Shown: piece by piece, positions 51,530 through 61,436 of the stretch
Layout: every line of letters starts with the position of its first letter
Position numbering within the stretch: position 1 is the stretch's first letter
Source of the DNA: Holophagae bacterium
GTDB taxonomy: Bacteria; Acidobacteriota; Holophagae; Acanthopleuribacterales; Acanthopleuribacteraceae
NCBI GenBank assembly: GCA_030429565.1
Contig: JAUIFE010000010.1
Location: 62,001 to 126,000 of the forward strand
DNA length: 64,000 nt
Direction of reading: 5' to 3'
Position numbers and translations under genes: made by a program
The notes under the pieces: model-generated
Told to the model about the DNA's origin: nothing
The model's input: only the letters and a program-made list of their open reading frames with translations
Databases searched by the model: none

Positions 51530-54500
51530 TTAACCCGCGCTGGTTGCTTTGCGCGATTCCGACCGTGACACCGCTTCGCTGCCGTGGAACAAACGGTATA
51601 AGGCCGGAATCAGCAGCAAGGTGATCGCGGTCGAGCCTAGCAAACCACCCACAACCGCCCGCGCCAGCGGCGCCTGCGCATCAGCCCCTTCACCAATACC
51701 CAAAGCAAGCGGCAACAAACCGAGGATCGTCGTCACCGTCGTCATCAGGATCGGCCGCAAACGCCGGCGACCCGCCTCTGCCAACGCTTCTTTGGTTCGC
51801 ATCCCCTGTTCAGACCGCAAGCGCCCGGTTTGATCGACCAGCAATATAGCGTTATTCACCACAATGCCGCCTAACATGATGCAACCGATATAAGACTGCA
51901 CGTTCAGCGTGGTACCGGTCAGGAATAACGCAACCAGCACACCGATGGCCGCCAATGGTACGGAAAACATGACGATCAGCGGATCGACCAGAGATTCGTA
52001 CTGACAGGCCAACACCATGTAAACCAACACCAGCGCTAAAATCAGGCTAATCACCAACTCGTTGAAGGCTTTTTGTTGTTCTTCGTAGTTACCGGCAATG
52101 CTCAAATCGTAACCCAAGGGTTTGGGGATGCGGGCCAGGCGTTCTTCAACCTCGCGTGCCACCGAACCCAAATCACGACCGGCAATGTTCGCTTTCACCG
52201 TCAGTAAGCGCTGCTGGTTTTTGCGGTCGATCACAATCGGACCCATCCCGCGTTCCAAATCGACTAAGTTGCGCAACACCACCGCGTCGCCGCGGGGCGT
52301 CGTGACGGTCAGATCGAGGATCTCCTCAAGTGACCGCTGATCCGCGTTTTCCAGTTGAACAAAAATGCGGTAGGCGTTGCCTTGGCTGCGAAAGTCGCCG
52401 GCTTGGCGCCCGGCCACGGCGGTTTCAACCATTTCGGCAACGTCGCGTACCGACAGGCCGACATCGGCAATTTTGTCGCGGTTAATGCGCAGGAAAGCCT
52501 GCGGCGTGCCCTTGGTGTAAGTGGTTTCGATGTCCGTCAAACCGCGCACGTCTTTAACCGCTGCTTCCACTTCGGCGACCAAACGTTCGAGTGTTTCCAG
52601 TTCGAAGCCGCGCACCTCAATCGTTAAACCTTCGTCGCCGCCCAAAATGCGTTCCAGCAGGAATTGGCCTTGCGGCGCACGGATGCGCAGTGTCATGCCG
52701 GGAATTTTTTGGTTGAGTAACTTCCGCAGCGTCGCCGCGATTTCCGTATTGGAGCGCGAGCGCTGGGTCGCCGGCTGTAACGACAAACGGATTTCGCCAC
52801 GCGAGGCCGAGTCCGGCCGAAAGCCGTTGGCGCCAACACTGGCGACGGTGGCGATACTCTCGGGTACCGCCGGATACACCAGCGCTTCAATCAGTTTGGT
52901 CTGCGCGTCAACTAAACCGAGACGCGTGCCCACTTCCATTTCCCCCGTAACGCGCACCTCGCCCTCATCACTGGGCGGCAGAAACTCGGTACCGATCATC
53001 GGCAACAACGAGAGCGATGCGCCCAACGCCAACGCCGCACACAACACCACCAGCCAAGGCCGCGACACCGCGCGCCGCAGCAAATCGCGATAGGCCAAAG
53101 TCAAGCGCAGCAGGGCGCTGTCGGTAACCGGAGCATTTTTGTCGGCGCTAATCGGTTTCAACAACTTAGCCGCCAGCAAGGGCACGATGCTCAGCGACAC
53201 AATCAACGAGCACACCAACGAAAACACAATCACGTACGCCAGCTCTTTGAACAAAATTCCCGAAACACCGCGCACAAAAACCAGCGGCAGAAAAATCACC
53301 AATGTCGTGATCGTAGACGCCAGAATCGCGGGCGCCACCTCGCTCGCTCCGCGAACCGCCGCCGTCGCCGGCAGCTCGTTTTCCTCTTCGCGGCGCCGGA
53401 AAATGTTCTCTAAAACCACAATTGAACTGTCGACCATCATGCCGACCCCGAGCGCGAGCCCGCCCAAAGTCATTAGGTTTAGCGTAAAACCGCCGAAGTA
53501 GATCACCGCAAAGGTCGCCACAATCGAGATGGGAATCGAAACGGCAATCACCAGTGTGCTACGGACGTTGCGCAAAAAAAACAACAGCATCAAAATCGCC
53601 AGCGATCCGCCGTAAAGCACCGAGTTGGCCACGTTTTTGATCGAACGCTCAATGAAGTTGCCCTGGTTGATGACCGGCACAACCTGAATTTGCGGGAAAT
53701 CGCGGTTAACCGCATCGATTTCAGCCATAATCGCCCGCGAAACCTCTACCGTGTTAGCGTCCGCCTGTTTGCGAATGCCGACACGCAACCCGCTGGAACC
53801 ATTGACGCGAACCAGGCGCGTCAGTTTTTCGTAGGTGTCGTGCACCGCCGCGACTTCCTGCAACCGAATCGTTTGCTCGCCGCGCTGAGCTATTACCGTA
53901 CGGCCAATTTCCGCGACACTGGTGAAATCAGCGGGCGCGCGCAGGGTTAACTCATAGCGACCTTCATCCAGCGAACCGGCGGGCAGGTCGAGGTTGGCAT
54001 CCTCAATCGCACGAACCACTTGATCCAAGGGTAAACCTAGAGAAATCAAGCGGTCGGGATTTAACGCAACACGCACCTCGCGACTGAATCCGCCCCACAG
54101 GTCGGCCTGGGCGACGCCTGGCACGCGCGCAAAACGGTAACGCACGTGGTCGTCGATCAGTTCGGTCATCTCGACCGGATCCAAATCACTGGAAATACCC
54201 AGGATCACCACCGGAAACGAGGCCACGTCGAACTTGCTGACCCGCGGCCGCACTATGTTCTCCGGCAACTCGTTGATTTCGTCTTCGATTTTGGCCTGCA
54301 CATCTTGCGCCGCCACGTCGATGTCGGTGCCCCAGACAAAATTGATGCGAATGGTGCTCGTGCCCTCCGCCGATAGGGACGTCATTTGCTCGACACCCGG
54401 CACCGTCGCTAAAATCTCTTCCAAGATCTGCGTGACCAGTCGCTCCATGACCTCCGGTCCCGCTCCTTCGTAAGCCGTCCGCACCGTCAGTGACGGCATC

Positions 54501-54622
54501 TCCACCGTCGGCAACAGATCAATCCGTAAACGGCTGAGCGCCACACCACCCAGAATCAGCACAATAAACGTCAGCATGGTGGTGGTGATCGGACGCGCAA
54601 CACTGCGCTCTGGAATACTCAT
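51530..54622 (-). CDS. RND efflux permease, HAE1/AcrB-like
   Basis: 1030 residues. Two sets of six membrane helices and two large periplasmic loops. N-terminal SIPERSVARPITTTMLTFIV is typical. The proton-relay region in TM4 reads GVGMMVDSSIVVLENIFRR, with a single Asp where AcrB has two. The second half has GGIVVNNAILLVDQTGRLR and TVTTILGLLPLALG. Start overlaps the adaptor stop by 4 bases. It pumps drugs, detergents or metabolites across the envelope in a tripartite complex; the outer-membrane factor is not in the window. Confidence 0.9.
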   Translation of the reverse strand: MSIPERSVARPITTTMLTFIVLILGGVALSRLRIDLLPTVEMPSLTVRTAYEGAGPEVMERLVTQILEEILATVPGVEQMTSLSAEGTSTIRINFVWGTDIDVAAQDVQAKIEDEINELPENIVRPRVSKFDVASFPVVILGISSDLDPVEMTELIDDHVRYRFARVPGVAQADLWGGFSREVRVALNPDRLISLGLPLDQVVRAIEDANLDLPAGSLDEGRYELTLRAPADFTSVAEIGRTVIAQRGEQTIRLQEVAAVHDTYEKLTRLVRVNGSSGLRVGIRKQADANTVEVSRAIMAEIDAVNRDFPQIQVVPVINQGNFIERSIKNVANSVLYGGSLAILMLLFFLRNVRSTLVIAVSIPISIVATFAVIYFGGFTLNLMTLGGLALGVGMMVDSSIVVLENIFRRREEENELPATAAVRGASEVAPAILASTITTLVIFLPLVFVRGVSGILFKELAYVIVFSLVCSLIVSLSIVPLLAAKLLKPISADKNAPVTDSALLRLTLAYRDLLRRAVSRPWLVVLCAALALGASLSLLPMIGTEFLPPSDEGEVRVTGEMEVGTRLGLVDAQTKLIEALVYPAVPESIATVASVGANGFRPDSASRGEIRLSLQPATQRSRSNTEIAATLRKLLNQKIPGMTLRIRAPQGQFLLERILGGDEGLTIEVRGFELETLERLVAEVEAAVKDVRGLTDIETTYTKGTPQAFLRINRDKIADVGLSVRDVAEMVETAVAGRQAGDFRSQGNAYRIFVQLENADQRSLEEILDLTVTTPRGDAVVLRNLVDLERGMGPIVIDRKNQQRLLTVKANIAGRDLGSVAREVEERLARIPKPLGYDLSIAGNYEEQQKAFNELVISLILALVLVYMVLACQYESLVDPLIVMFSVPLAAIGVLVALFLTGTTLNVQSYIGCIMLGGIVVNNAILLVDQTGRLRSEQGMRTKEALAEAGRRRLRPILMTTVTTILGLLPLALGIGEGADAQAPLARAVVGGLLGSTAITLLLIPALYRLFHGSEAVSRSESRKATSAG

Positions 54623-55791
54623 GGCGAACCTGCTTCCGCCGCGGTCGCACCCTTACTTTCGGGAATCACAATCGCCGACCCGTCGCCAATCAACTGCTGG
54701 CCCAGGGTAACCACCCGGCCTTGCAAGCCCTCGCCAAACACTTCCACCCGTTTATCGGAACGCAAACCCGTCCGGACCGGCCGCCAGCTCACCTGGTTCC
54801 CAGCCTCGTTGACTAAAAACACACCCGTCTCGTCGAACCGGGTAACCAGCGCCTCAATCGGTACCGTCTTCGTTTGCGAAACGCGCGCGATCACCACTTG
54901 GGCACGCACAAACATACCGGGTTTTAATAATTCGTCGGGGTTGTTAATCGTCAGCTCAACACGTGCCTGGCGCGTTCTTTCATCAAACACGGGCGCAATC
55001 CGTGCGACGCTTCCCTCGAATTGCTGGTCCGGGAAGGCGTCACAGGTCAACCAAACCTGACTGCCGACACGCAGTTTGCCGTAGTCGCGCTCAGCCACTT
55101 GAACGACCGCTACAATTGGGTCCAGCTCCACCAAGCGGAACAAGACTTGGTTCTCGCGAATCAGGTCGCCTTCTTGCACGAAACGTTCGGCCACCACACG
55201 GCGTGCACCTTGTCGAAAAGCCGCGCGCACCTCGGTTTCGGCCAAGTCTAGTTGCTGGACCGCCTGAGCCGCGCCGGCTCGTTCCACACGCGCACGTGCC
55301 ACCGCCAACGCACTCTCACCGTTGATAACTGCATTTGCCGCTTGATCGAGCTGCGCCTCGGTGGCCACGCCCTCGGTTCTTAATTGTTGTTGGCGTTTCA
55401 ACTCGCGGGTTAGCAGCGGCAGCTTTTTTTCCGCCTCTTGGAGTTGTGCTTCGGCTACCGCCAGTTCTGCACGCGCCAATTCAAAATTCTTTTGCTGTTC
55501 TTCGTTATAGAGGCGCAACACCACTTGGCCGTTTTCCACAACCGTACCTAAATCGGCCGTAATTTCGGCAACGCGGCCACTGGTTTGCGCGGCCAACTCA
55601 AAACGGCGCGGCGACATCAAGCTACCGCTAAAAACACGCCGCGATTCCAACGCCTCCACCCGCACCGCATCCACCGAAACCGGCGCAATCAATTTGGGTC
55701 TACTTTGTGCGGATGGTGCGCCGCCACCGCTGCACGCCGTCAAAATCAGCAGAAGCAGTGCCGCCAGGGCGTATCGTTGAAGTTGAACCAT
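54619..55791 (-). CDS. RND periplasmic adaptor lipoprotein
   Basis: 390 residues from the ATG at 55791, with a lipoprotein signal ending LTACSGG. Biotinyl-lipoyl-like hairpin (SGRVAEITADLGTVVENGQVV), long alpha hairpin (ELARAELAVAEAQLQEAEKKLPLL...ERAGAAQAVQQLDLAE), beta-barrel (DPIVAVVQVAERDYGKL, FPDQQFEGSVARIAPVFDERT) and membrane-proximal domain. Usual length for the family. AAGGA lies just before the start. First gene of the efflux operon. Confidence 0.9.
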   Translation of the reverse strand: MVQLQRYALAALLLLILTACSGGGAPSAQSRPKLIAPVSVDAVRVEALESRRVFSGSLMSPRRFELAAQTSGRVAEITADLGTVVENGQVVLRLYNEEQQKNFELARAELAVAEAQLQEAEKKLPLLTRELKRQQQLRTEGVATEAQLDQAANAVINGESALAVARARVERAGAAQAVQQLDLAETEVRAAFRQGARRVVAERFVQEGDLIRENQVLFRLVELDPIVAVVQVAERDYGKLRVGSQVWLTCDAFPDQQFEGSVARIAPVFDERTRQARVELTINNPDELLKPGMFVRAQVVIARVSQTKTVPIEALVTRFDETGVFLVNEAGNQVSWRPVRTGLRSDKRVEVFGEGLQGRVVTLGQQLIGDGSAIVIPESKGATAAEAGSP

Positions 55792-56107
55792 ATCCTTGCC
55801 TTTCGCCCGCCCGCCGCATAAGGAGCCGGGTTGTCGATGTGTTGGAGATAAGTCTGGCAAGCGCTTGACCTCGCAGGCAAGCACCGTCCGCCCCTCCATC
55901 ATGGCAAAGCCGCACAACGCGGCGATCTCCAATCAAACGGCATCGGCCACAATCAGCGCGCGTTGTCCAAGAAAAAACGGCACTTCAAGCAGAAGCGTTA
56001 GCCATGGTGATAGAGGTAGAACAGGCTGCAATGTACCACAGTTCCCCGACAACGGATGTAAATGGCAACGTACCCGTCGGCCCTATTTGCGCAATCGGGT
56101 GAACGGG
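55792..56107. other. intergenic region upstream of the efflux operon
   Basis: About 315 bases; the in-frame extension of the adaptor gene to 55932 has no ribosome site. Promoter of the efflux operon should lie here, but no clear regulatory repeat is visible. Confidence 0.35.
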
Positions 56108-56587
56108 CTATAAAACGGCAATGATTTCCAATTCGCGACCGGCGGCCGCGCCATGCAGGGTGACCACATCACCGACTTCACTGTCGACCAACTGACGCCC
56201 CAAGGGGGAAGCGCCGGTGATGATGGTGAAGACCGTATCACCCCAGGTAATTTGGGTTCCGCCGCCGACGGGTCCCAGGAAATAAACGACGTCGCCTTTA
56301 TCGGAAGACAGGGTGATGAGCGCACCTTGACGAATGGGTTCGTCCTCGTCAAAGTGAACGGGTTTGAGATCGCGGTAGCGCTGCATCGCAAGTTTAAGCT
56401 CTTGAGCGCGCTTGGACTGCGATTCGGCCAAGTAAGAAGCCTCCAAACCACGGGTATCGTACTTGTTTTCAGCACGGTTTTCCTCGTGCGTGGCCGCTTC
56501 GTAGGTCGCCAGGGCCGCCTTGTGAACCGTGTTGTATTCTTTTTCGAAGTGGGCGGCAATCGCCTCGAGTAACGACTTCTTATCCAT
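56108..56587 (-). CDS. GreA/GreB-family transcription elongation factor
   Basis: 159 residues. The C-terminal 80 residues are the FKBP-like Gre fold (ITLSSDKGDVVYFLGPVGGG, ASPLGRQLVDSEVGD, the last a family hallmark). The N-terminal coiled coil (LEAIAAHFEKEYNTVHKAALATYE, AENKYDTRGLEASYLAESQSKRAQEL) carries acidic residues at its tip region as needed for stimulating RNA cleavage, but differs from canonical GreA. Cytoplasmic, bound to RNA polymerase. The ATG lies after GAGTTGCC. A minor paralogue of GreA is the likely identity. Confidence 0.8.
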   Translation of the reverse strand: MDKKSLLEAIAAHFEKEYNTVHKAALATYEAATHEENRAENKYDTRGLEASYLAESQSKRAQELKLAMQRYRDLKPVHFDEDEPIRQGALITLSSDKGDVVYFLGPVGGGTQITWGDTVFTIITGASPLGRQLVDSEVGDVVTLHGAAAGRELEIIAVL

Positions 56588-56731
56588 GGCAACTCCTCAA
56601 ACAGGGCCGCACGGTGGCACAATCCAGGACGACCCAAAAACGGCTCATCATGCCACGACCGGAACGGCAAGACAAGCAAAGCCGAACCCAATCTACAAAC
56701 ACTTCACTTCAAGAGACTTACCACAGCAAAT

Positions 56732-57292
56732 TCAAGCGGAAAGCCAAGTGAAGTTAAGTTGCGAAGGCGGATCCGGGCGAAACGCGGCGACCGCCGCACG
56801 TGGCGTGGATTTACGGCGATAGGTTTCGGAAGAGGGTTCCAACATGTACCAATCGGCATCACGCCGCACGATCAGCCGTTTAATGTGGCGGCGTTGAACC
56901 AATTCGGGATTGGGCTCTTTACTTTCTTCGGTGCCGATGATGCGGTGAGCCTGCAATGGTAGTAAGTCCATCTGTTGTTCGTTTTTGCGCATGCGCCGAA
57001 CCACTCGTTGCCAGCACTGCTTGGCCAAGGTCCACACCGGGTGCAATTCCTTAAGCCATTTGGGTCCGCTTAGAGACCAAGATTGACGCACAAAAGGTGT
57101 CAATCGTTCACACATAAAGCGCGTGAGGTCGGTTTTGGCGACAATCCAGCGTTGCGTTCGCGAACGCGCGTAGACCTGGCCGTAACGATGCTCGATCAAA
57201 GTCAGGCAAACGGCCAAAAAACCCTGATCAACGGTATCTTGATAAGCGACTTTGAAAACTTGGTAACCCCAGTTCTCACGCTTGAAAATCAT
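56732..57292 (-). CDS. hypothetical basic protein
   Basis: 186 residues, basic, rich in Arg, Lys and Trp. No known domain: ENWGYQVFKVAYQDTVDQGFL, RFMCERLTPFVRQSWSLSG, RRHIKRLIVRRDADWYMLEP. The spread of Trp and Arg suggests nucleic-acid or membrane contact, but I cannot name it. GAGGTGCTGCG precedes the ATG. Lies on the same strand as the Gre-family gene, 145 bases upstream. Confidence 0.6.
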   Translation of the reverse strand: MIFKRENWGYQVFKVAYQDTVDQGFLAVCLTLIEHRYGQVYARSRTQRWIVAKTDLTRFMCERLTPFVRQSWSLSGPKWLKELHPVWTLAKQCWQRVVRRMRKNEQQMDLLPLQAHRIIGTEESKEPNPELVQRRHIKRLIVRRDADWYMLEPSSETYRRKSTPRAAVAAFRPDPPSQLNFTWLSA

Positions 57293-57703
57293 CGCAGCAC
57301 CTCACAGCAGGCATGTTAGCACAGCACCTCCCGGATAACACTATAAAATATCGCCGGCAAGTGTTTTTTTAATGCCGGCATTTTGCCGGCCGGCGCGTTA
57401 TCATGCCATCCCAATCGCTACTATCAGCTAATGCAACGGCTCTAATTTCCAGCGAAAATTGATCGTTAAAAAAATCGATTCTCTCCGCGCGAAATTAAAA
57501 CAACGCATCCTGCAGTATTTGACGAAAATCCGACAAAAAAATTGGATTATTTTCCCATACCACACAGACAAAATCTTTTCAACCAACATAAATCACACAC
57601 AATCTATTAAAAAAACACTTTACCACAACACTTTTACAACCAACTTGTCTATTTTTCCAACACAAGATGTCAAACCAGTAATACCACTACAGGAGACAAC
57701 AAT
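57293..57703. other. AT-rich intergenic region
   Basis: About 410 bases, the most AT-rich stretch of the window at 57440-57700. A short open frame at 57459-57743 overlaps the next gene and lacks a ribosome site. AGGAG at 57689 is the ribosome site of the AlkB-like gene. Confidence 0.4.
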
Positions 57704-58424
57704 ATGCAACCTTCTTATCTGTACATTCCCGATTTCTTCGTAAATCCATCTCGCTTGTTTTCAGATCTAAAGACCCAAACACAGTGGGACCATCGCATGC
57801 GCGCTCGCAAAACGGCAAGCTATGGGGTGACCTATAACTACAGCCAAATGGCGTATCCTGACTCACCCATCCCCGATCTCCTAATGCCCCTACTGCAACG
57901 CGTCGCCACACGACTCGGCTTTGAACCCAACAACATCCTCTTACCTAAGAAGCGCGATAAGAGCGAGGGGTTTTGGCTAAAGATCTGGAGCGAAATGGCT
58001 TGGAAAAAGCAGAAGCGCACCCATTGGGTGCGTTGAGCATTTTTACAGGCCGTTTTAGCCCAGATATTTACCTAAAACCGCCACGAGTTATCGCGTTTCT
58101 TAGGTCTTATGCCATTACCAGAATGGCGATTAATCAATGGGGTTCCATAGTGACGACGCCATGTACCTCACGCCACAAACAGGCGTCGCCATTGCCAGTG
58201 TCGGTTCACCGCGAATCATGCGTTTTCGCAACACCCTAAATCACCATCAACACCACGACCTCTTACTCAATCCTGGCTCCCTACTTCACCTCAACGACGA
58301 GCTCCAACAACATTGGCAACACGCCATTCCCAAACAAAGTAATGCCGGCGAACGCATCAGTATCACCTTTCGACGCATTCTTAACCAAACACACTCAGCC
58401 CGATCAAGCGACCTAACACCTTAA
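57704..58424 (+). pseudogene. AlkB-like 2OG-Fe(II) dioxygenase, interrupted
   Basis: The first part (57704-57972) encodes YLYIPDFFVNPSRLFSDL...GVTYNYSQM...FEPNNILLPKKRDKSEGF and then runs into an insertion and a stop at 58036. The second part (from 58145) encodes FHSDDAMYL...GERISITFRRI. Removing 172 bases (the insertion plus one GGGGTT copy) restores an exact frame of 182 residues: RDKSEGFHSDD carries the metal-binding His-x-Asp, and LQQHWQHAIP and ISITFR the later His and the 2-oxoglutarate Arg. AlkB repairs alkylated DNA/RNA. The intact gene had AGGAG eight bases before its ATG. Now probably dead. Confidence 0.75.
57973..58138. mobile_element. 166-bp insertion with 6-bp target duplication
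   Basis: The insert is flanked by direct repeats GGGGTT (57967-57972 and 58139-58144) and splits the AlkB-like frame. It encodes no transposase. Ends TTGGCTAAAG... and, on the other strand, ATTGATTAATC... are only weakly similar, so inverted termini are not convincing. An internal perfect hairpin CGCACCC-ATT-GGGTGCG is present. A MITE-like, non-autonomous element is the likeliest reading. Confidence 0.6.
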
Positions 58425-58435
58425 TTTCGGCCGCC

Positions 58436-59233
58436 TTAATCGCCCTTTTCTGCTACTGACCCGGCCCGCGACAGCCTACACAGATCGCGAATTGCCGAAA
58501 CCATCGTACGATTCACCGCAAATCGCTGCTCTAGATAGCTTAAAAACGCCTCAGTCGCCGTCGTATTACCTGCATAACCTGGTGCCAATAGCGGCAACAG
58601 TTGCGCTTCTTGCGGGAACCGGCGTTCAAAACGTCGATCCACGCTGAACGGATCGCGCCCGCCGGCCTGCGCCGCACCCTGTTGTTCCATCAACATCAAA
58701 CAATGATCTAAGGCATAACCCTGAATCATTTTCATAGCCGCTAAATGCTCACCGCGACACTCACGACCCATCCCCACGTATAAATTGCACAAAATCTCGC
58801 CAATCAACCAGTCACGATCGCGAGGACGCATGCCGCTGCGGTCGCTTTTCGGCAACACCAAACGCACGTCAAAGCCCGCACGCCGCCACACAATGCGACC
58901 TGGCGCAAAAGGAATGTGCGACAACTCATGAGGCTCAAACACGGCGAACTCGCAAAAGACACCGTCCTGAAACAACAACCGAAAGCCGTCGACCGTATTG
59001 GCAAAGGAAAAAGCGACCGGTGCAAGCGCGCTCAACCATTCCAGTCCGCTTAAATAAGCGGCCTTGGCACCAGGCGCCACAATCACAAAAAAGTCCAGGT
59101 CTGAGAAGCGATCCAGGCGCATTTGCTCGCGACCGGCCGAGCCCAAAGCCAACAAACACAGCGCATCCGATCGCTGCGACAAGCGCACACCCAAAGCCTC
59201 AAGCCGGTCTTTTAATCGCGCCACATGGTCCAT
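58436..59233 (-). CDS. nucleotidyltransferase (pol-beta type), lincosamide-resistance-like
   Basis: 265 residues. The GSxGR...DxD motif of the pol-beta superfamily is clear: LGSAGREQMRLDRFSDLDFF. Then a larger C-terminal helical domain (IGEILCNLYVGMGRECRGEHL, AMKMIQGYALDHCLML). This architecture resembles the LnuB/LnuF lincosamide nucleotidyltransferases and related GlnD-like proteins; the substrate here is not known. GAGGAG lies five bases before the ATG. It follows the ABC/CNB gene by 31 bases on the same strand and probably belongs to the same unit. Confidence 0.7.
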   Translation of the reverse strand: MDHVARLKDRLEALGVRLSQRSDALCLLALGSAGREQMRLDRFSDLDFFVIVAPGAKAAYLSGLEWLSALAPVAFSFANTVDGFRLLFQDGVFCEFAVFEPHELSHIPFAPGRIVWRRAGFDVRLVLPKSDRSGMRPRDRDWLIGEILCNLYVGMGRECRGEHLAAMKMIQGYALDHCLMLMEQQGAAQAGGRDPFSVDRRFERRFPQEAQLLPLLAPGYAGNTTATEAFLSYLEQRFAVNRTMVSAIRDLCRLSRAGSVAEKGD

Positions 59234-59264
59234 TATTCACTCCTCAACCTGAAAGCAAGCAAAG

Positions 59265-61436
59265 TCACGAAGCATCGCGACGGCCCCGCGCGGCGCGCTC
59301 AATGCGTTGCTTCAGGCGCGGCGCAACATCCAACATCACCGCAAAATTCTCACGACTCAATGCCAAGAGCAATGTGGGGATCCGTGTTTTAACGGTGGCA
59401 CTGCGTGGACGATCATCCAGCAAGGCCAACTCTCCAAAGAAGTCACCCGTCTCTAAAAGCAGGCGCTTAAACCGCGTTTCGCCAACCGCATACGGCTGCA
59501 CTTCAACCGCGCCGTCGGCAATGATGTAAAAACTCACGCCGGGGTCGCCCTTGGCAAACACCAATTGTTTTTCACTGAGAAAATGGGATTCGAACAAACC
59601 GCAAAGGCGCGCCACTGCGTCACCTTCAACATCCTGAAATAAATCAATTTGTGCCAAACGGCGCGCGGTTATTTCAGCGCTACGACCGTCCTCGCTAATG
59701 GCGAAGCCCTGTTGCTTATCCCACAAGTTGCGATACAAACCCTCGGCAGCCAGTAGCTGTTCGTGGCGGCCACTTTCAACGACCGCACCATCGCACATCA
59801 CCAAAATCTGCTCGTAGGCCACCACCGTTTGCAGGCGATGCGTCACCGTCACCAACAACGAATCCGCTACCGCCGCCTCCAACTCGGCCATCACACGGCG
59901 CTCGGTTGCGGGATCGAGGGCCGAGGTCCCTTCGTCCAACACCAACACCGCCGGCTGCCGCAGGACCGCACGCGCCAGGGCAATGCGCTGCTTTTGCCCA
60001 CCCGAGAGTTGGCTGCCGCCGTCACCCACCATGGTTTCATAGCCTTCCGGCAAGGCGGCAATCACCGTGTGAATACCGGCCGCGTGCGCCGCCGCCTCGA
60101 CCGCATCGTCATCGGCGTCAAGCCGACCGAGTCGAATATTCTCGCGGACACTCATATTAAAAACAAAAGGTTCCTGCGGTACCAAACTCAAGTGTTCGCG
60201 CCAGGCTTGCTTGCTGTAGCGCGCACTGTCGCAATCGTCGAGCGCAATCGACCCACGCAGCGGTTCTTCAAAACCCATCAACAGTTTCAGCAGTGTGCTT
60301 TTACCGCAGCCACTCGGCCCAACCAACGCCACCCGCGTTCCCATCGCGGCGGTAAAACCGACCTCGTGCAGGGAAGGCCGCGCGTTGGGATAAGCGAAGC
60401 TGAGTTCGGTCACCCGCAATGCTTGCTTGGGGCGCGGCATCACCGCGAAGCGTGTTTCGTCGGGCCGCTCATCCCCGTGATCGAGCAACTCGTCGATGCG
60501 TTTCAAGCTACTGGTCGCCTTAACCACGTGAGGGGCGGCACCGGAAAGGTGCGAAATGGCCGCCACCAAATTCTGTACCATCGCGGAAAAAGCCACCATC
60601 GTACCAATTGTTAACGACCCCTGAATGACGTAATAACCACTGACCAGCATGATGCCGACCTGCAGCAAGCCCGCACTTTGTGCACCGGAGCGACCCACCA
60701 GGGCGTCGGCACGGTACGCCGCCATGGCATCCTGATCGAGTTGCTGCACCTCGCGCACAAAGCGGTCACGCATCAGCGGGTTGAGGTTAAAAGCTTGAAT
60801 CACTTCGCCGGCGTGGACTTGCTCTTGAATATCGTCAAGCAGCTTGCCTTCCTGACTCTTGCGGCTGTAATTAGCCGCATAAGCGCGTTTGGTAAATAGC
60901 TTGGGCAACAAAAGCCCGCCAATCATGCCGGTAAAGGTCAAAGCCGCCAAGCGCCAATCCAGATAAAACAAAAAAACAATACTTAGAACCAGATTAAGTG
61001 TTGAGAACATCACCACGTGCATGTGTTGAACCACCGCCTGCTCAATAATGAGCAAATCCGATGAAAAGCGCGCGGGCAAATCGCCCCCGCGCAGCTTTTG
61101 CAACTTGGCCGGTGAAAGATTAACCACCAAATCGTACATGCGCTCGCGTAATTGATTGATCACGTGCAAGCCGGCACGGGCGGCAGCCGCATCCTGACCC
61201 AGCGAGGCAAAAGCCTGCACCAGCCAATAGACGGAGACGGCGGCGATCACCTCGAACAGGAAGGCATAATCCCCGTTGACCACAGCCACGTCGAAAATAG
61301 CGCGAAAGGCGAGCGGCATCACGAGACGAAAACCCGTTTGGAGCGCGATGGCGAGCAAAATTAGCAGCAGCCATCCCATTTGGCGGCGCAGGTAGGCGGC
61401 GAGACGTTTGAAGAAAAAAAGCAAAGACGGCTCCAA
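59265..61436 (-). CDS. ABC exporter half-transporter with C-terminal cyclic-nucleotide-binding domain
   Basis: About 723 residues. ABC transmembrane domain type 1 (about 10-310, six helices), NBD (about 335-570) with Walker A LVGPSGCGKST, signature LSGGQKQR and Walker B AVLVLDEGTSALD, and the H-loop TVTHRLQTV. A cyclic-nucleotide-binding beta-roll forms the last 130 residues: VFAKGDPGVSFYIIADGAVE, GDFFGELALLDDRPRSATV, with the phosphate cassette Glu and Arg intact. So transport may be gated by cAMP or cGMP. The start is uncertain; a TTG at 61436 is used, GAGGA lies at moderate distance. Inner membrane. Confidence 0.85.
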   Translation of the reverse strand: MEPSLLFFFKRLAAYLRRQMGWLLLILLAIALQTGFRLVMPLAFRAIFDVAVVNGDYAFLFEVIAAVSVYWLVQAFASLGQDAAAARAGLHVINQLRERMYDLVVNLSPAKLQKLRGGDLPARFSSDLLIIEQAVVQHMHVVMFSTLNLVLSIVFLFYLDWRLAALTFTGMIGGLLLPKLFTKRAYAANYSRKSQEGKLLDDIQEQVHAGEVIQAFNLNPLMRDRFVREVQQLDQDAMAAYRADALVGRSGAQSAGLLQVGIMLVSGYYVIQGSLTIGTMVAFSAMVQNLVAAISHLSGAAPHVVKATSSLKRIDELLDHGDERPDETRFAVMPRPKQALRVTELSFAYPNARPSLHEVGFTAAMGTRVALVGPSGCGKSTLLKLLMGFEEPLRGSIALDDCDSARYSKQAWREHLSLVPQEPFVFNMSVRENIRLGRLDADDDAVEAAAHAAGIHTVIAALPEGYETMVGDGGSQLSGGQKQRIALARAVLRQPAVLVLDEGTSALDPATERRVMAELEAAVADSLLVTVTHRLQTVVAYEQILVMCDGAVVESGRHEQLLAAEGLYRNLWDKQQGFAISEDGRSAEITARRLAQIDLFQDVEGDAVARLCGLFESHFLSEKQLVFAKGDPGVSFYIIADGAVEVQPYAVGETRFKRLLLETGDFFGELALLDDRPRSATVKTRIPTLLLALSRENFAVMLDVAPRLKQRIERAARGRRDAS

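Noticed and set aside
57973..58138. An integron attC-like cassette
   Set aside because: No core sites of the RYYYAAC/GTTRRRY type at the ends, and the flanking GGGGTT direct repeats fit transposition better.
59763..60614. A 283-residue plus-strand protein opposite the ABC transporter
   Set aside because: Antisense to a complete NBD with all ABC motifs.
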